From: Rhodopirellula sp.
GTDB taxonomy: Bacteria; Planctomycetota; Planctomycetia; Pirellulales; Pirellulaceae
Assembly: GCA_024644085.1 (NCBI GenBank)
Contig: JAHELS010000031.1
Coordinates: forward strand, 1-43,262
Reading direction: 5' to 3'
Length of the DNA: 43,262 nt
The position numbers were made by a program, and so were the translations under genes. This document shows positions 20,101-28,268 of this stretch, piece after piece. Below the pieces are notes generated by a model that saw nothing but the letters and a program-made list of their open reading frames with translations, did no database searches and was not told where the DNA came from. The number at the start of each line of letters is the position of its first letter. The first letter of the stretch is position 1.

Positions 20101-20193
20101 TTGCTGAAGCTGATCCAGAAAGAGCTCGGCCAGAAGCAGGTCGGTTTACCACCACTCCAACCTGCCCCCGCGGCCGCAGCCAAGGCAGGTTAA
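17137..20193 (+). CDS. Large exported TPR protein
   Basis: A 1018-residue, mostly helical protein. The frame opens at 17005, but the ATG at 17137 begins a clear signal peptide (MAISSKCPARPKF, then PVPLLALLLVPIVSTSYA with cleavage before QDPG), so I used that. The rest shows many TPR-like helix pairs with spaced Ala, Leu and Tyr, for example around 40-130, 215-290, 500-650 and 840-960, and ends in a Pro/Ala tail. It is probably a periplasmic scaffold. It heads a plus-strand run with a second TPR protein and ExbB/ExbD/ExbD, which suggests a link to a proton-driven envelope machine. No named family is recognised. Confidence 0.85.
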   Translation: MAISSKCPARPKFPVPLLALLLVPIVSTSYAQDPGEPAAEFLKRLRAVRYFDTAIAYLDRLDQYPGVDPELTSAVELEKAQTFIDAAVASRNPTTRDEFFQQAEAALAEFLKNGSHPRLSEARLQLGKLQLVRATQLMSDDADDAKRKAARESYLAAAATFDSIVEKLRTTLIEMQGAKIDPKKDPEAAARRDQYRGEFLQALSSAGESRFQAAMTFSDPGKEGKELLDNALVTFTDLSEKYGSYVHGAIAMLHRGQVQEALGMKEQSLDSYIRMMEQPDADPLRDAKFQATTGIIRMSMSESPPKFQSAIDRGQPLIDTVRPNERALPSVQKLRIELAKAFLEKSKDKANQKPADLKRAESQGRQLLIRASKVPSAEAEEASRLLANLGIELDAPPEISIAEDPTSLDDALEKARELMTASEGMTQSLAVLENQPDPSDEIKAQISQISEQLLETRATAIQILGRGLALIDGRTDNEMINQTRQYLAYLLYQEKKYRDSAVVGSLLARNAPGTDMGLRGGLLALNSYQLLLVENPDNTGIIPHLEQLGDFLTKTWPENPDATAAQGVMIKLALRSDRWDEARALVEKMPKGSERASFQRLMGQLLWNQSLQARNDGDDAKADKLLGEAAAELSEGLNEIPGNLVDPDALKAALILAKIYLKQDDIKKSSDVLEHEKYGPVKLIAKQGAPDQTFASDLYSTELQVVVQKMTTDEGDGKALLDRAIEVMDNLRKSVKGPDAQKRLTGIYIRMARDIRSQLESADPAKKARLIEAFRVFLERISATSEDPATLQWVGQTLMDLAEASSPSAAKATGQAADLLKTALETFDRLKAKAPELPPTVDFQSAKANRLLGNYKQSLDTSEKLLATNPMMLDAQMEAALAYEQWAAVVPPKFAGKAYESALNGGRPGADNKNVIWGWGKISQLTSRDPKYRAMFFDSRYHVALCRFLWGKAVKNKPLMEKSITDITKVNTLFPDMGGPEQRNKFDQLLKLIQKELGQKQVGLPPLQPAPAAAAKAG

Positions 20194-20249
20194 TGTCCGC
20201 GTTTGGCATCCAGTACAGTTTTTTTACCAAGTCCCTGGCAAGATCCCTC

Positions 20250-21278
20250 ATGAATCAACGTTTCATTTACCGTCTCGTCGCGTTGTTGGCACTCTTTTTC
20301 ACGGCCGGTACCCAGACGGCCTCAGCACAGTTGGATCGTGTCTACGACAAGGCGGGCGACAATGTCAGCGGTACGGTGATGCAAACCAGTGCCCAGGGAA
20401 TCCAGTTGCAGAAGGGCGGCAATACGACCAACTTTGCCGCCGGCGACGTCCTGAAAATTCTCTACGAAGGAGATCCAGCGGCGCTGACGAAAGGTCGTGA
20501 ATTTGCTCTCGATGGCCAGTACGACCAAGCGCTTGGCGAGTTGAAGAATGTCAACTTACAAGCCCTGCCGCGCGACGTGATCAAGGCCGACGCGGCCTTC
20601 TACCTTGCGTTCTGCGAAGCCAAACTCGCCTTGGCGGGGAAAGGCAAAAAGGACGAAGCAGCCAACAAAATGCTCGCGTTTGCCGCCCAGTTCCGCGACT
20701 CGTGGCACTTCCTCGATGCCGCCAAGATGCTCGGTGATTTGTCGCTCGCCATGAACGAAACCGACAAGGCCTTGACCTACTACAAGTCGCTGATGAACGC
20801 CCCGTCGGTCGATACGAAATACGAATCGGTCTACCTGCAGGGGTTGGTGCACTTGAAGAAAGGTGATGCCGCGACCGCGTTGACCGAATTCGAGAAGGTC
20901 ATTGGTGTGAAGGCCCAGACCGCTCAAACCGGCCGCCTGCAGACGCTCTGCAAGGCGGGCAAGGCGGTCGCGTTGGCAGCCGGCGGCAAGGCGGCCGATG
21001 GGCTGGCCCTGGTCAACGCTTTGATTGCCGAGTTGAATCCGACCGATGTCGAAATGGCGGCCCGGATCTATAACGCCCAGGGTGCAAGCTACGAAGCCAG
21101 TGGCGATGACGAGGGCGCGATTTTGGCCTACCTGCACACCCATTTGATGTTTTCGGCCCAGCCCGATGCGCATGCCGAAGCCCTGCAGAAATTGGTTGAA
21201 CTGTGGCCCAAAGTGGGTAAACCGGAACGGGCCGCGGAGGCGCGACAGGTTCTCCAGCAGCGGTATCCCGGATTCTGA
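20250..21278 (+). CDS. Exported TPR protein
   Basis: A 342-residue protein. The ATG at 20250 gives a standard signal peptide (MNQRFIYRLVALLALFF, cleavage after TASA). An in-frame ATG at 20193 overlaps the previous stop (TAATG) and would add 19 residues, so coupling from there is possible. After the signal, a small beta-rich segment (about 28-70, SGTVMQTSAQGIQLQKGG) precedes TPR-like helices from about 80 to 320, including Ala-rich pairs such as GLVHLKKGDAATALTEFEKV. It is likely a periplasmic partner of the larger TPR protein upstream. ExbB follows 206 bases later, so a second promoter may lie between. Confidence 0.85.
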   Translation: MNQRFIYRLVALLALFFTAGTQTASAQLDRVYDKAGDNVSGTVMQTSAQGIQLQKGGNTTNFAAGDVLKILYEGDPAALTKGREFALDGQYDQALGELKNVNLQALPRDVIKADAAFYLAFCEAKLALAGKGKKDEAANKMLAFAAQFRDSWHFLDAAKMLGDLSLAMNETDKALTYYKSLMNAPSVDTKYESVYLQGLVHLKKGDAATALTEFEKVIGVKAQTAQTGRLQTLCKAGKAVALAAGGKAADGLALVNALIAELNPTDVEMAARIYNAQGASYEASGDDEGAILAYLHTHLMFSAQPDAHAEALQKLVELWPKVGKPERAAEARQVLQQRYPGF

Positions 21279-21484
21279 ACGGCGGCATGCTTCGAGCGTC
21301 AAGTCTTCGCCAGCTTCCCGACATTCGCCGGTTTTTCCCGAGATGATCCGTCCGGTTCGGTAGTAGGTGATGCGAGCGCAAGATCCGTAGAGTATTCTGG
21401 TCCTTTTGGCACTGGCCCTGACGTGGGTTCAGTGCAGTTGCGTTCGCCCTCCCGTCCACACCCTTCTCCGAGAGCCTCCATTCC

Positions 21485-22351
21485 ATGTCTGACGCCTGCG
21501 GTTCGCTCCACCGTTTCGGTACTTACTTTCGCTTGTTGGTTTGTACGGCGATGATGGTGATGGCGACAACTGCCGTTTCACCGTCGCAGCTCGCTGTGGC
21601 GCAGGAAGACGCGGCCGCTGAGTTTGCCGATGATGTGCCCGCGGTTGCCGAGCCAGCCGCCGAACCTCCCGCCGCCGAACCGGCCGGGGGCGGCACACCA
21701 CCAAAACCAAAACAAAGCCTGCTCGGTTGGGTCATCAGTTCGCTTGGATGGGGATATCTCGCTGTTTTTCTTGCCCTCAGCGTGACGCTCGTTTCATTGT
21801 TTGTCATGAATGTGTTGGCAGCGCGTCGCGACACGCTCTGCCCGCAAGAGTTGGTCGATACTTTTGAAGAGAAGTTGAACGAAAAAGATTTTCAAAGCGC
21901 CTATGACATGGCGCGCACGGATGAATCGGTGCTTGGCCAGGTTCTTTCGGCTGGACTTGCCAAGTTATCGCGTGGATACAACAAAGCGCTTGAGGGAATG
22001 CAGGAAGTCGGTGAAGAGGAGAGCATGAAGCTCGAACACCGGCTCAGCTACATGGCGCTGATCGGCAACCTCAGCCCGATGATCGGTTTGTTCGGAACGG
22101 TGCACGGAATGATCGCGGCTTTCCAGGTGATTGCACTCGGCGGTGCGTCACCCAAGCCGGCTGAATTGGCCGAGGGGATTTCCACAGCACTGTTCACGAC
22201 GTTGATTGGATTGGCGGTCGCGATCCCCGCGATCGCGGCCTACAACATTCTCCGCAACCGCGTTTCGCGATTGCTCCTGGAAGTAGGAGTGACCAGCGAA
22301 AACCTGATGAGCCGGTTCGAGGATGTCCAGCCGCAAGGGGCGAAGAAGTAA
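21485..22351 (+). CDS. exbB: MotA/TolQ/ExbB proton channel protein
   Basis: An inner-membrane proton channel subunit that, with ExbD/TolR proteins, converts proton motive force into work on envelope partners. The 288-residue protein has an N-terminal signal-like segment, then an Ala/Pro/Glu-rich linker (about 40-75) and three membrane helices: about 84-113 (YLAVFLALSVTLVSLFVMNVLAA), the conserved MALIGNLSPMIGLFGTVHGMI region at about 190-210, and STALFTTLIGLAVAIPAIAAY at about 232-255. The extra N-terminal segment is known in some ExbB-like proteins. Its stop overlaps the first ExbD start by one base (TAATG). No TonB, TolA or Pal gene is adjacent. Confidence 0.93.
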   Translation: MSDACGSLHRFGTYFRLLVCTAMMVMATTAVSPSQLAVAQEDAAAEFADDVPAVAEPAAEPPAAEPAGGGTPPKPKQSLLGWVISSLGWGYLAVFLALSVTLVSLFVMNVLAARRDTLCPQELVDTFEEKLNEKDFQSAYDMARTDESVLGQVLSAGLAKLSRGYNKALEGMQEVGEEESMKLEHRLSYMALIGNLSPMIGLFGTVHGMIAAFQVIALGGASPKPAELAEGISTALFTTLIGLAVAIPAIAAYNILRNRVSRLLLEVGVTSENLMSRFEDVQPQGAKK

Positions 22352-22788
22352 TGCGAGTTAAGTCGAGGAAAGTCGATTTGGCCGAAGGCGACCTGACGCC
22401 GATGATCGACATGGTGTTCCAATTGATCGCGTTCTTCATGGTGTTGATCAATTTTGCCCAGACCGAGTCGAACGACCGCGTCAAGCTGCCGAGCAGCCAA
22501 TTGGTCAAGCCGCCAGAGGTACCTCTTGAGTTCCCGATCATCCTGCACGTCGCACAGGACGGTGAAGTCATCCTCGGAGGCGACGACTACACCGCCGAAA
22601 CGCTCCGAGTGGGTCTGCAGAAAGAGATCGCCGTGATCAAAGCGGAAGGAAAGTCGGTCCAGGATGCAAACGTGGTGATCCGCGCACACAAGGACACGGC
22701 TGCCGGAGATGTCCAGGAGGTGATTCGCGTTGCTCAGGAGCAGCGGCTCGAGAACTTCGCACTTCGCGTCAAGGAGGATCGATCATGA
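22351..22788 (+). CDS. exbD: ExbD/TolR family protein (first copy)
   Basis: A 145-residue protein with the ExbD/TolR layout: a short basic cytoplasmic N-terminus, a single helix beginning DLTPMIDMVFQLIAFFMV with the proton-carrying Asp at D20, and a periplasmic domain. The start shares a base with the ExbB stop, and the end overlaps the second ExbD by four bases. Two different ExbD copies with one ExbB are common in bacteria with several such systems. Confidence 0.93.
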   Translation: MRVKSRKVDLAEGDLTPMIDMVFQLIAFFMVLINFAQTESNDRVKLPSSQLVKPPEVPLEFPIILHVAQDGEVILGGDDYTAETLRVGLQKEIAVIKAEGKSVQDANVVIRAHKDTAAGDVQEVIRVAQEQRLENFALRVKEDRS

Positions 22789-23261
22789 AGATTCGTAATC
22801 GCGAGGAAATGCAGAAGAACGAGTTGAACATGACCAGCATGATCGACGTCGTCTTCTTGCTGTTGGTGTTTTTTGTCATGACCTTCAAGATTGTTGAACT
22901 TGAAGGTGACTTCAGCGTCCGGATGCCGCTGGCGGGAAGCGATTCGGCAACGGTCGATCCGACCGACCTGCCCCTCAAACTGAGATTGCGAGCTGATGAA
23001 AATGGTCGCCTGACATCGATGGCGCTCAATGACATCGATCTGGGGACCGATTTCGACCAATTGCGAGGAAACGTCGTCTCATTGATTGGATCCGGTACGC
23101 CCGTCGAGGGCGATGAAGGACCCGAAATCGAAATCGACACGGATTACAACCTGCGTTACGAATACGTGATTCAGTCGATCACGGCGGTTAGCGGCTACAA
23201 AGATGGCAATGAAGTTGTCAAACTGATTGAAAAGATCAAGTTTGCCAAACCACGCCGTTAG
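22785..23261 (+). CDS. exbD: ExbD/TolR family protein (second copy)
   Basis: A 158-residue ExbD/TolR protein with the membrane motif NMTSMIDVVFLLLVFFVM and the functional Asp at D21. The periplasmic region is longer and more acidic than in the first copy. ATGA overlap with the first copy shows coupled translation, and the PabA-type gene begins three bases after the stop. The two copies differ widely in sequence, so they probably occupy distinct positions in the complex rather than being a recent duplication. Confidence 0.92.
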   Translation: MKIRNREEMQKNELNMTSMIDVVFLLLVFFVMTFKIVELEGDFSVRMPLAGSDSATVDPTDLPLKLRLRADENGRLTSMALNDIDLGTDFDQLRGNVVSLIGSGTPVEGDEGPEIEIDTDYNLRYEYVIQSITAVSGYKDGNEVVKLIEKIKFAKPRR

Positions 23262-23264
23262 CCC

Positions 23265-23882
23265 GTGATTCTTCTCTTAGACAATTACGATTCCTTTGTG
23301 CACAATCTTGCGCGGTACTTCCGCCGGCTCGGCTGCGCGACCGAGGTGATCCGCAGCGATCGCATCGACGCGGCGGGATGTGCAAGCTTGAAGCCCGACG
23401 CGATTGTCCTCTCACCTGGACCGCGCCGGCCCGCGGATGCGGGTTGTTCCGTCGACGTAGTCCGGATGCTTTCGCAATCCACTCCGATCCTCGGAGTGTG
23501 CCTCGGACATCAGGCGATTGGCGTTGCCTTCGGTGGCGTCGTCATTCGATGCGGACCCATGCACGGGATGTCCAGCACGATCACCCATTGTGGAAGCGGG
23601 ATTTTCAACGACTGCGACTCGCCACTTCGTGTTGGCCGTTATCATTCGCTGGCCGTCGACCAGACGCGTTTGCCGGAAGAACTCGAGGTCACCGCGGTCG
23701 GTGACGACGGCATGATCATGGCAATGCAGCACCGCACCAGGCCGGTTCATGGCGTTCAATTTCACCCCGAGTCGGTGCTGACCGATGATGGACTGAAAAT
23801 CCTCGGTAATTTCGTTGCCCTCAGCCGGCGGGGCGATGCCGAATTACGACGCGCCGCTGCGAGCGAGGAATTAGCGTCGTGA
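23265..23882 (+). CDS. pabA: PabA/TrpG-type glutamine amidotransferase
   Basis: Class I glutamine amidotransferase subunit that supplies ammonia for aminodeoxychorismate (para-aminobenzoate route) or anthranilate synthesis. The 205-residue protein has LLLDNYDSFVHNLARYF at the start, LSPGPRRPADAG at 49-60, the nucleophile C79 in GVCLGHQ, and H167/E169 in FHPES. The start is GTG, three bases after the ExbD stop, and no ATG alternative fits. The gene overlaps the DUF447 gene (GTGA), which is followed by beta-RFAP synthase; para-aminobenzoate is that enzyme's substrate, so PabA is favoured over TrpG. No PabB partner is in the window. Confidence 0.9.
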   Translation: MILLLDNYDSFVHNLARYFRRLGCATEVIRSDRIDAAGCASLKPDAIVLSPGPRRPADAGCSVDVVRMLSQSTPILGVCLGHQAIGVAFGGVVIRCGPMHGMSSTITHCGSGIFNDCDSPLRVGRYHSLAVDQTRLPEELEVTAVGDDGMIMAMQHRTRPVHGVQFHPESVLTDDGLKILGNFVALSRRGDAELRRAAASEELAS

Positions 23883-24490
23883 TTCTCGAATCGATTGTCA
23901 CGTCGGTCGACCCGCGGGGTCGTGTCAACATCGCTCCCATGGGCCCGCGCGTCGACAAAAATATTGCGACCGACGATCGCATCGCGCATGACATCGTTCT
24001 CCGCCCCTTCAATACGTCACGGACCTACCGAAACCTGGTTGAAACCGGCAAGGCCGTCATTCACGTCACCGATGACGCCGGATTGTTCGCGCAAGCCGCC
24101 GTGGATGCCATCGGCGAGGCAGAGTCAATCCAACTAGTCCGACGGTTCGAGGATACGGATTGGTGGATACTGCGGGACTGTCATCGATGGTTCGCCGTTG
24201 AAGTCGAATCGATCTCCGATGACGAGCCTCGCGTTGACATCAAGTGCCGTGTGATTCACACCGGGATCGAACGTCCTTTTTTTGGCTTCAATCGGGCCAG
24301 GCATGCGGTGATCGAGGCAGCCATTCTTGCCACTCGAACCCACGTGTTGTCGCCGGATGAGATTCTCAGCGGACTCGAGCGACTCCGTCCACTGATCGAC
24401 AAGACGGGCGGGGCCAACGAACATGAAGCTTTCGATTTTCTGAATAAGACCATTCATGAGCGACTCGATTCGACCATCGACTCACGATAG
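23879..24490 (+). CDS. DUF447-family protein, linked to methanopterin genes
   Basis: A 203-residue protein of the DUF447 family, recognised by SIVTSVDPRGRVNIAPMGP near the start, a flavin-reductase-like split-barrel pattern (FNTSRTYRNLVETGKAVIH) and NRARHAVIEAAILATRTH towards the end. The family occurs in methanogens, methylotrophs and planctomycetes, typically among H4MPT-linked one-carbon genes; its reaction is not established to my knowledge. It starts at GTG overlapping the pabA stop, and beta-RFAP synthase follows, supporting a role in making or using H4MPT. A flavin-binding role is inference from fold resemblance. Confidence 0.85.
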   Translation: MILESIVTSVDPRGRVNIAPMGPRVDKNIATDDRIAHDIVLRPFNTSRTYRNLVETGKAVIHVTDDAGLFAQAAVDAIGEAESIQLVRRFEDTDWWILRDCHRWFAVEVESISDDEPRVDIKCRVIHTGIERPFFGFNRARHAVIEAAILATRTHVLSPDEILSGLERLRPLIDKTGGANEHEAFDFLNKTIHERLDSTIDSR

Positions 24491-24509
24491 CACCGAGCGG
24501 CCCGGTGCG

Positions 24510-25460
24510 ATGACCGACGGCTCAGTGATGGTATCAACTGGATCGCGACTGCACTTCGGGCTGCTCGATACCGTCGATCCGTTCGGCGGCGCGGGTGTGA
24601 TGGTGGACACTCCCGTTACGCACGTCACGGTACGAGCCGCGGATTGTTTTTCCTGTGATTCACCGGCGAGCGATCGGATTGTTCCGATCATTCAACGGAT
24701 CGTCGAAATCGCCGGGTGGAAAGAGCTTCCCGACTGCCGCGTTTCGGTTGTCCGGTATCCGCCGAGTCATAGCGGACTCGGTAGCGGAACACAGCTGGCG
24801 ATGGCGACAGCAGAAGCGGTTTGTCGTTTTTCCAACCTCGAGTTGGAACCACTGCATTTGGCCGCCGATGTAGCGATGCGTGGGAAGCGATCGGCGGTTG
24901 GTGTGCATGGTTATTTTCGTGGCGGTTTGATTTTTGAGGCTGCCGAGGAAACATGCCGGGTCAACCCGCTGCGTCATCGAGTTGAAGTGCCCAGCCAGTG
25001 GTGTGTTGCAGTCTTCCGTCCCGCGGAATGTCGTGGCCACATCAGCGGCGGGGTCGAGTGTGATCAGTTTGCGAAACTCTCTCCGGCGGATTCCGCGGCA
25101 TCCAACGCGTTGCGGGAAATTGTCGTAGAACAAATCCTTCCGGCGGCCGACGCAGGTGACTTCGACCAATTCGCCGAATCATTGCAGGACTACAACGCGA
25201 AAAGTGGGACTCTGTTCGCGGCGGCGCAAGGTGGCCCCTACAACGGGCCGGAAGTGACGGAGTTGGTTCAACGTCTGCTGCGGCGAGGTGCGCGCGGCGT
25301 GGGCCAAAGCAGTTGGGGGCCAGGCGTTTTCGCGTGGTTTGAGACTCGCCAAGAGGCAGAAGCGTATTGCAGCGACTTGGACGCGGAAACATCTGTGCTC
25401 GCAGTGACCCACGCTCGCAATCACCCCCGAGTCATCACCGTCCGCGGCCAGGCACATTGA
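24510..25460 (+). CDS. mptG: Beta-ribofuranosylaminobenzene 5'-phosphate synthase
   Basis: GHMP-superfamily enzyme that condenses para-aminobenzoate with phosphoribosyl pyrophosphate, releasing CO2 and pyrophosphate, the first committed step of methanopterin synthesis. Visible are GSRLHFGLLD near the N-terminus, the GHMP loop PSHSGLGSGTQLAMATA, the KRSAVGVHGYFRGG region, and GARGVGQSSWGPGVFAW near the C-terminus. About 316 residues, usual for the family. An upstream ATG at 24456 overlaps the DUF447 gene by 35 bases; the ATG at 24510, 19 bases after that stop, keeps the whole core and was preferred. Its presence implies the genome also carries H4MPT-dependent formaldehyde oxidation genes. Confidence 0.92.
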   Translation: MTDGSVMVSTGSRLHFGLLDTVDPFGGAGVMVDTPVTHVTVRAADCFSCDSPASDRIVPIIQRIVEIAGWKELPDCRVSVVRYPPSHSGLGSGTQLAMATAEAVCRFSNLELEPLHLAADVAMRGKRSAVGVHGYFRGGLIFEAAEETCRVNPLRHRVEVPSQWCVAVFRPAECRGHISGGVECDQFAKLSPADSAASNALREIVVEQILPAADAGDFDQFAESLQDYNAKSGTLFAAAQGGPYNGPEVTELVQRLLRRGARGVGQSSWGPGVFAWFETRQEAEAYCSDLDAETSVLAVTHARNHPRVITVRGQAH

Positions 25461-25468
25461 CGTGGAAA

Positions 25469-27154
25469 TCAAACGTGGACAACAACGTCATGTTCATGTT
25501 CGTCGATGATCGGATCCCCCACCCGGCCATAGAACGACCATGCCGCCAACAAGATTGCCGAGGCGAAGTAGCCCGCCGCGAACTCCAGCACTCGCCGGCG
25601 ATTTTCTTCATCGAGGACGAGATTCCCCCAGCTTTCGGGGCCCCATGGCATGAACAATTGGTTGCCGGCCAATGGCGAGTGAATGATTCCAAACAACGTC
25701 ATCACGGCCGCCAACAGCATCACCTTGGCGGCGAGCATCAAGCGGCGATCGATCGCGGCCGCCAACGACCAGGCCCACAGGAGGCTGGTCAAAATGAACC
25801 CGCTGCTGAGCATGCTCATCGTTTTTATATTCTCGGCAAGAGCCTTGTCTTGCAGAGTTCCCGGCCCAATTCCCGCCTCCATCAACGCCCCATCTCCAAA
25901 CATGCGACCGGGCAGATTCATGGCCAGGAAAGCGAGCGCGGGAAGACACGCCATCGCGACGGCCGGGTAATGTCGGCGCGGAGTCGCCAGAAAACTTTGC
26001 GCGGTAATCTCCAAGCCGACAAAGACGAGAATCGGATACACCGCTGGCGCCGGTATGTACGCGTTAAGCCACGCGAAGTAGCCGACCAAACCAGCCGAAC
26101 CGACCAACAGCGCGGTCCCAAGGGTGTATGCGGCCCGGCCACCCATTGCCTTGTATGCCGGATGCCCAATGTAAGGAGTCGTCTGAATCACGCCGCCCGA
26201 GAAACCGGCTAACAGCGTGGCGATCGCTTCAACTCCAATCACCGTTCGCGTGTCGTACCGATCGCCGGCGGCCGCAGCACTCTCGGTGCAGTCAACACCA
26301 CCCACGACGGTCGCAATCGCGAACGGAACGGCAATCGGAAGATACGCCAGCGCATCATCCCACGCCGCGATCCATTTGAATTGCCAGGCTTCCATCCACT
26401 GGCTCGGAAAATACTCGACCCATTGAGGCGCAGTTGGAAACTCGTACCCCGTGCCGGGCAAGGCGCACATCAAATAGAAAACAATTCCCGCGACGATCAA
26501 CGCCCCGAGTGTTCCGGGCGTGCGCCCTGGTAATGGGATGCGCCCGAGGAGTGCCGTTAACACGATCACCAAAGCCAACATTCCCGGTAATGGGTGTCCG
26601 AGAATCTCCGTCAACGGCAGAAAGCTGATCAGCACCAATGCGATGGCCGCCAGCGAACCGAGCAACCCGGCTCGCGGCACCACGCGGCGAACCCATTCGG
26701 TAAACGGTGCGAGGGCCAACTTCAACAGTCCGCTCATCACGACACACCAGATTCCAATGTGCCAGGTCCTCAATGCCGCCTCGGTCTCGTCGAGTCCCAT
26801 CGCCCGGCCCTGCAGGAAGGATGGCCCCAGAACGAATAACACGATCCCAAATGTCGACGGAGTGTCGAGTCCAAGCGGCATTGCCGTGACATCACTTCGA
26901 CCCGTCTGTTTTGCGAGTCGAAATGCAAGAAAAAAGAAAGCGAGGTCGCCGACCAATACGCCTAGTGCGGTTCCGGGAACCATCGCCGAAACCGCGAATT
27001 CGGCCGGAAATCCGAACCCGGTAAGGAGGCCCACCATCAGCAGCAAACCGGCGATGTTGTCGAGCATCAGCCCAAAAAAGGCATTGATGTCGCCGGTTTG
27101 AGCCCAGCGATATCGCTGCTCGGTGTCGTTGGATGTGCGCAATCGAACAGCCAC
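25469..27154 (-). CDS. NCS2-type (AzgA-like) permease
   Basis: A 561-residue integral membrane protein with about 12-14 hydrophobic segments. The N-terminal GDINAFFGLMLDNIAGLLLM and the central GGVDCTESAAAAGDRYDTRT with LLAGFSGGVIQTTPYIGHPA resemble the substrate and helix-break regions of nucleobase-cation symporters of the NCS2/AzgA kind, but it is more distant than typical purine or uracil permeases, so the substrate is uncertain. The start is GTG at 27154; the next ATG would remove part of the first helix. The C-terminus is His/Glu-rich. It converges with mptG (8-base gap) and is divergent from the sigma factor gene. Confidence 0.85.
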   Translation of the reverse strand: MAVRLRTSNDTEQRYRWAQTGDINAFFGLMLDNIAGLLLMVGLLTGFGFPAEFAVSAMVPGTALGVLVGDLAFFFLAFRLAKQTGRSDVTAMPLGLDTPSTFGIVLFVLGPSFLQGRAMGLDETEAALRTWHIGIWCVVMSGLLKLALAPFTEWVRRVVPRAGLLGSLAAIALVLISFLPLTEILGHPLPGMLALVIVLTALLGRIPLPGRTPGTLGALIVAGIVFYLMCALPGTGYEFPTAPQWVEYFPSQWMEAWQFKWIAAWDDALAYLPIAVPFAIATVVGGVDCTESAAAAGDRYDTRTVIGVEAIATLLAGFSGGVIQTTPYIGHPAYKAMGGRAAYTLGTALLVGSAGLVGYFAWLNAYIPAPAVYPILVFVGLEITAQSFLATPRRHYPAVAMACLPALAFLAMNLPGRMFGDGALMEAGIGPGTLQDKALAENIKTMSMLSSGFILTSLLWAWSLAAAIDRRLMLAAKVMLLAAVMTLFGIIHSPLAGNQLFMPWGPESWGNLVLDEENRRRVLEFAAGYFASAILLAAWSFYGRVGDPIIDEHEHDVVVHV

Positions 27155-27346
27155 AGGTTTTGGGGATCCGAAGTCGAGGTTTTAGTGCTCGACGGATTCA
27201 CTAGCCAGTCACCCCCAACAGGGGGTACCGCGATTCCAGACGGCGCGTTGATTTTGACTTCGGCCGGTTTTCGGAGATACTAACCGTGGCGCGCCCAAAC
27301 CGGCTTTGGCGGTTTCTATTTTTCCCTTGCGGGACCGTGCTGGCGG

Positions 27347-27376
27347 TTGAACGGGCGATTCCACGCGTGCTTTTAA
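27347..27376 (+). promoter_or_regulatory. Possible promoter of the ECF sigma gene
   Basis: TTGAAC at 27347-27352 and TTTTAA at 27371-27376 are separated by 18 bases, about 60 bases before the sigma factor ATG. The match to the sigma-70 consensus is moderate. The surrounding 280-base interval between the divergent permease and sigma genes holds no other clear signal. Confidence 0.3.
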
Positions 27377-27434
27377 ATAAGGACGTCATCATTCTTGTTG
27401 TTTTTGTCCACTCCTTTTGTTTCCGGCTGACCCC

Positions 27435-28073
27435 ATGAATGCCTCCGCGAAAGTCGCATCGACGATGCCGCAGAGTGACGTTTCGGATGAAAGCTTGATT
27501 GCCCAATATCGAGAATCGGGTGATCGAGGACTCTTCGAGACGTTGATGCGGCGCTACGAACGCGAGATTTACAGTTACCTTCGGCGATACATTGGCAACG
27601 CCGAGATGGCCGAAGATGCGTTCCAAGGAACCTTCCTTCAAGTCCATTTGAAGTGCCACCAATTCGATCCGGCACGTCGGTTCCGTCCTTGGCTCTACGC
27701 GATCGCGACGAACCAGGCGATCGATGTCCAACGTAGAAACAAACGGCATCGCATGGTCAGTCTTGACCGGTCCGCGAGCGGTGAAAATGACGACCGCAGC
27801 GGGAGCTGGTCTGAAAAGCTGGTTGGGGATTCCCCCGACCCGCACCGGGCCGCGTCAGACGAAGAGAATCGGCGCTGGGTCCACGACTCGGTCAACTCGC
27901 TTGGTGAATCGATGCAACAGGTGATCCAGTTGGTCTATTACCAGGGGCTGAAGTACCGCGAGGCGGCTGAGGCGCTGGGGATACCCGTGGGTACCGTCAA
28001 GAGTCGACTTCACGCGGCGGTCCAGCGGCTTGGTTTGGCTTGGGAAGAGAGCCATCAACCGCCACAGGAATAA
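27435..28073 (+). CDS. ECF-type RNA polymerase sigma factor
   Basis: A 212-residue sigma-70 family protein with region 2 at about 20-90 (LMRRYEREIYSYLRRYIGN, DAFQGTFLQVHLK, RPWLYAIATNQAIDVQRR) and region 4 at about 145-200 (QVIQLVYYQGLKYREAAEALGIPVGTVKSRLHAAVQRL, quoted here only by its ends: QVIQLVYYQ and VGTVKSRLH). A Ser/Asp-rich linker joins them. The frame opens at TTG 27417; the ATG at 27435 is more likely. The next gene encodes an anti-sigma-like membrane protein, so this is probably an envelope-signal-responsive pair. The intervening 195 bases hold no gene, only a small GC hairpin. Confidence 0.93.
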   Translation: MNASAKVASTMPQSDVSDESLIAQYRESGDRGLFETLMRRYEREIYSYLRRYIGNAEMAEDAFQGTFLQVHLKCHQFDPARRFRPWLYAIATNQAIDVQRRNKRHRMVSLDRSASGENDDRSGSWSEKLVGDSPDPHRAASDEENRRWVHDSVNSLGESMQQVIQLVYYQGLKYREAAEALGIPVGTVKSRLHAAVQRLGLAWEESHQPPQE

Positions 28074-28268
28074 ATGATTTTTGTCGTGGCTGCGGGTCGG
28101 GCTGAGGGTGCGCCGATACGGCGCCGAAGTGTACCGTATCACCGCGGCTGTGGCGATCGTTGGTCCTTTAGACGCTCGACCCCTAGCGGGGAAAACCCCG
28201 AACCTTATCGGCTCTGGGCGCGTATTGAGTGGTGATTGAGGGAGCAGACAATCCTTCACGGGCACCGG

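Noticed and set aside
28181..28200. Small GC hairpin between the sigma and anti-sigma genes
   Set aside because: The stem is only five bases with no U-tract; too weak to call a terminator.
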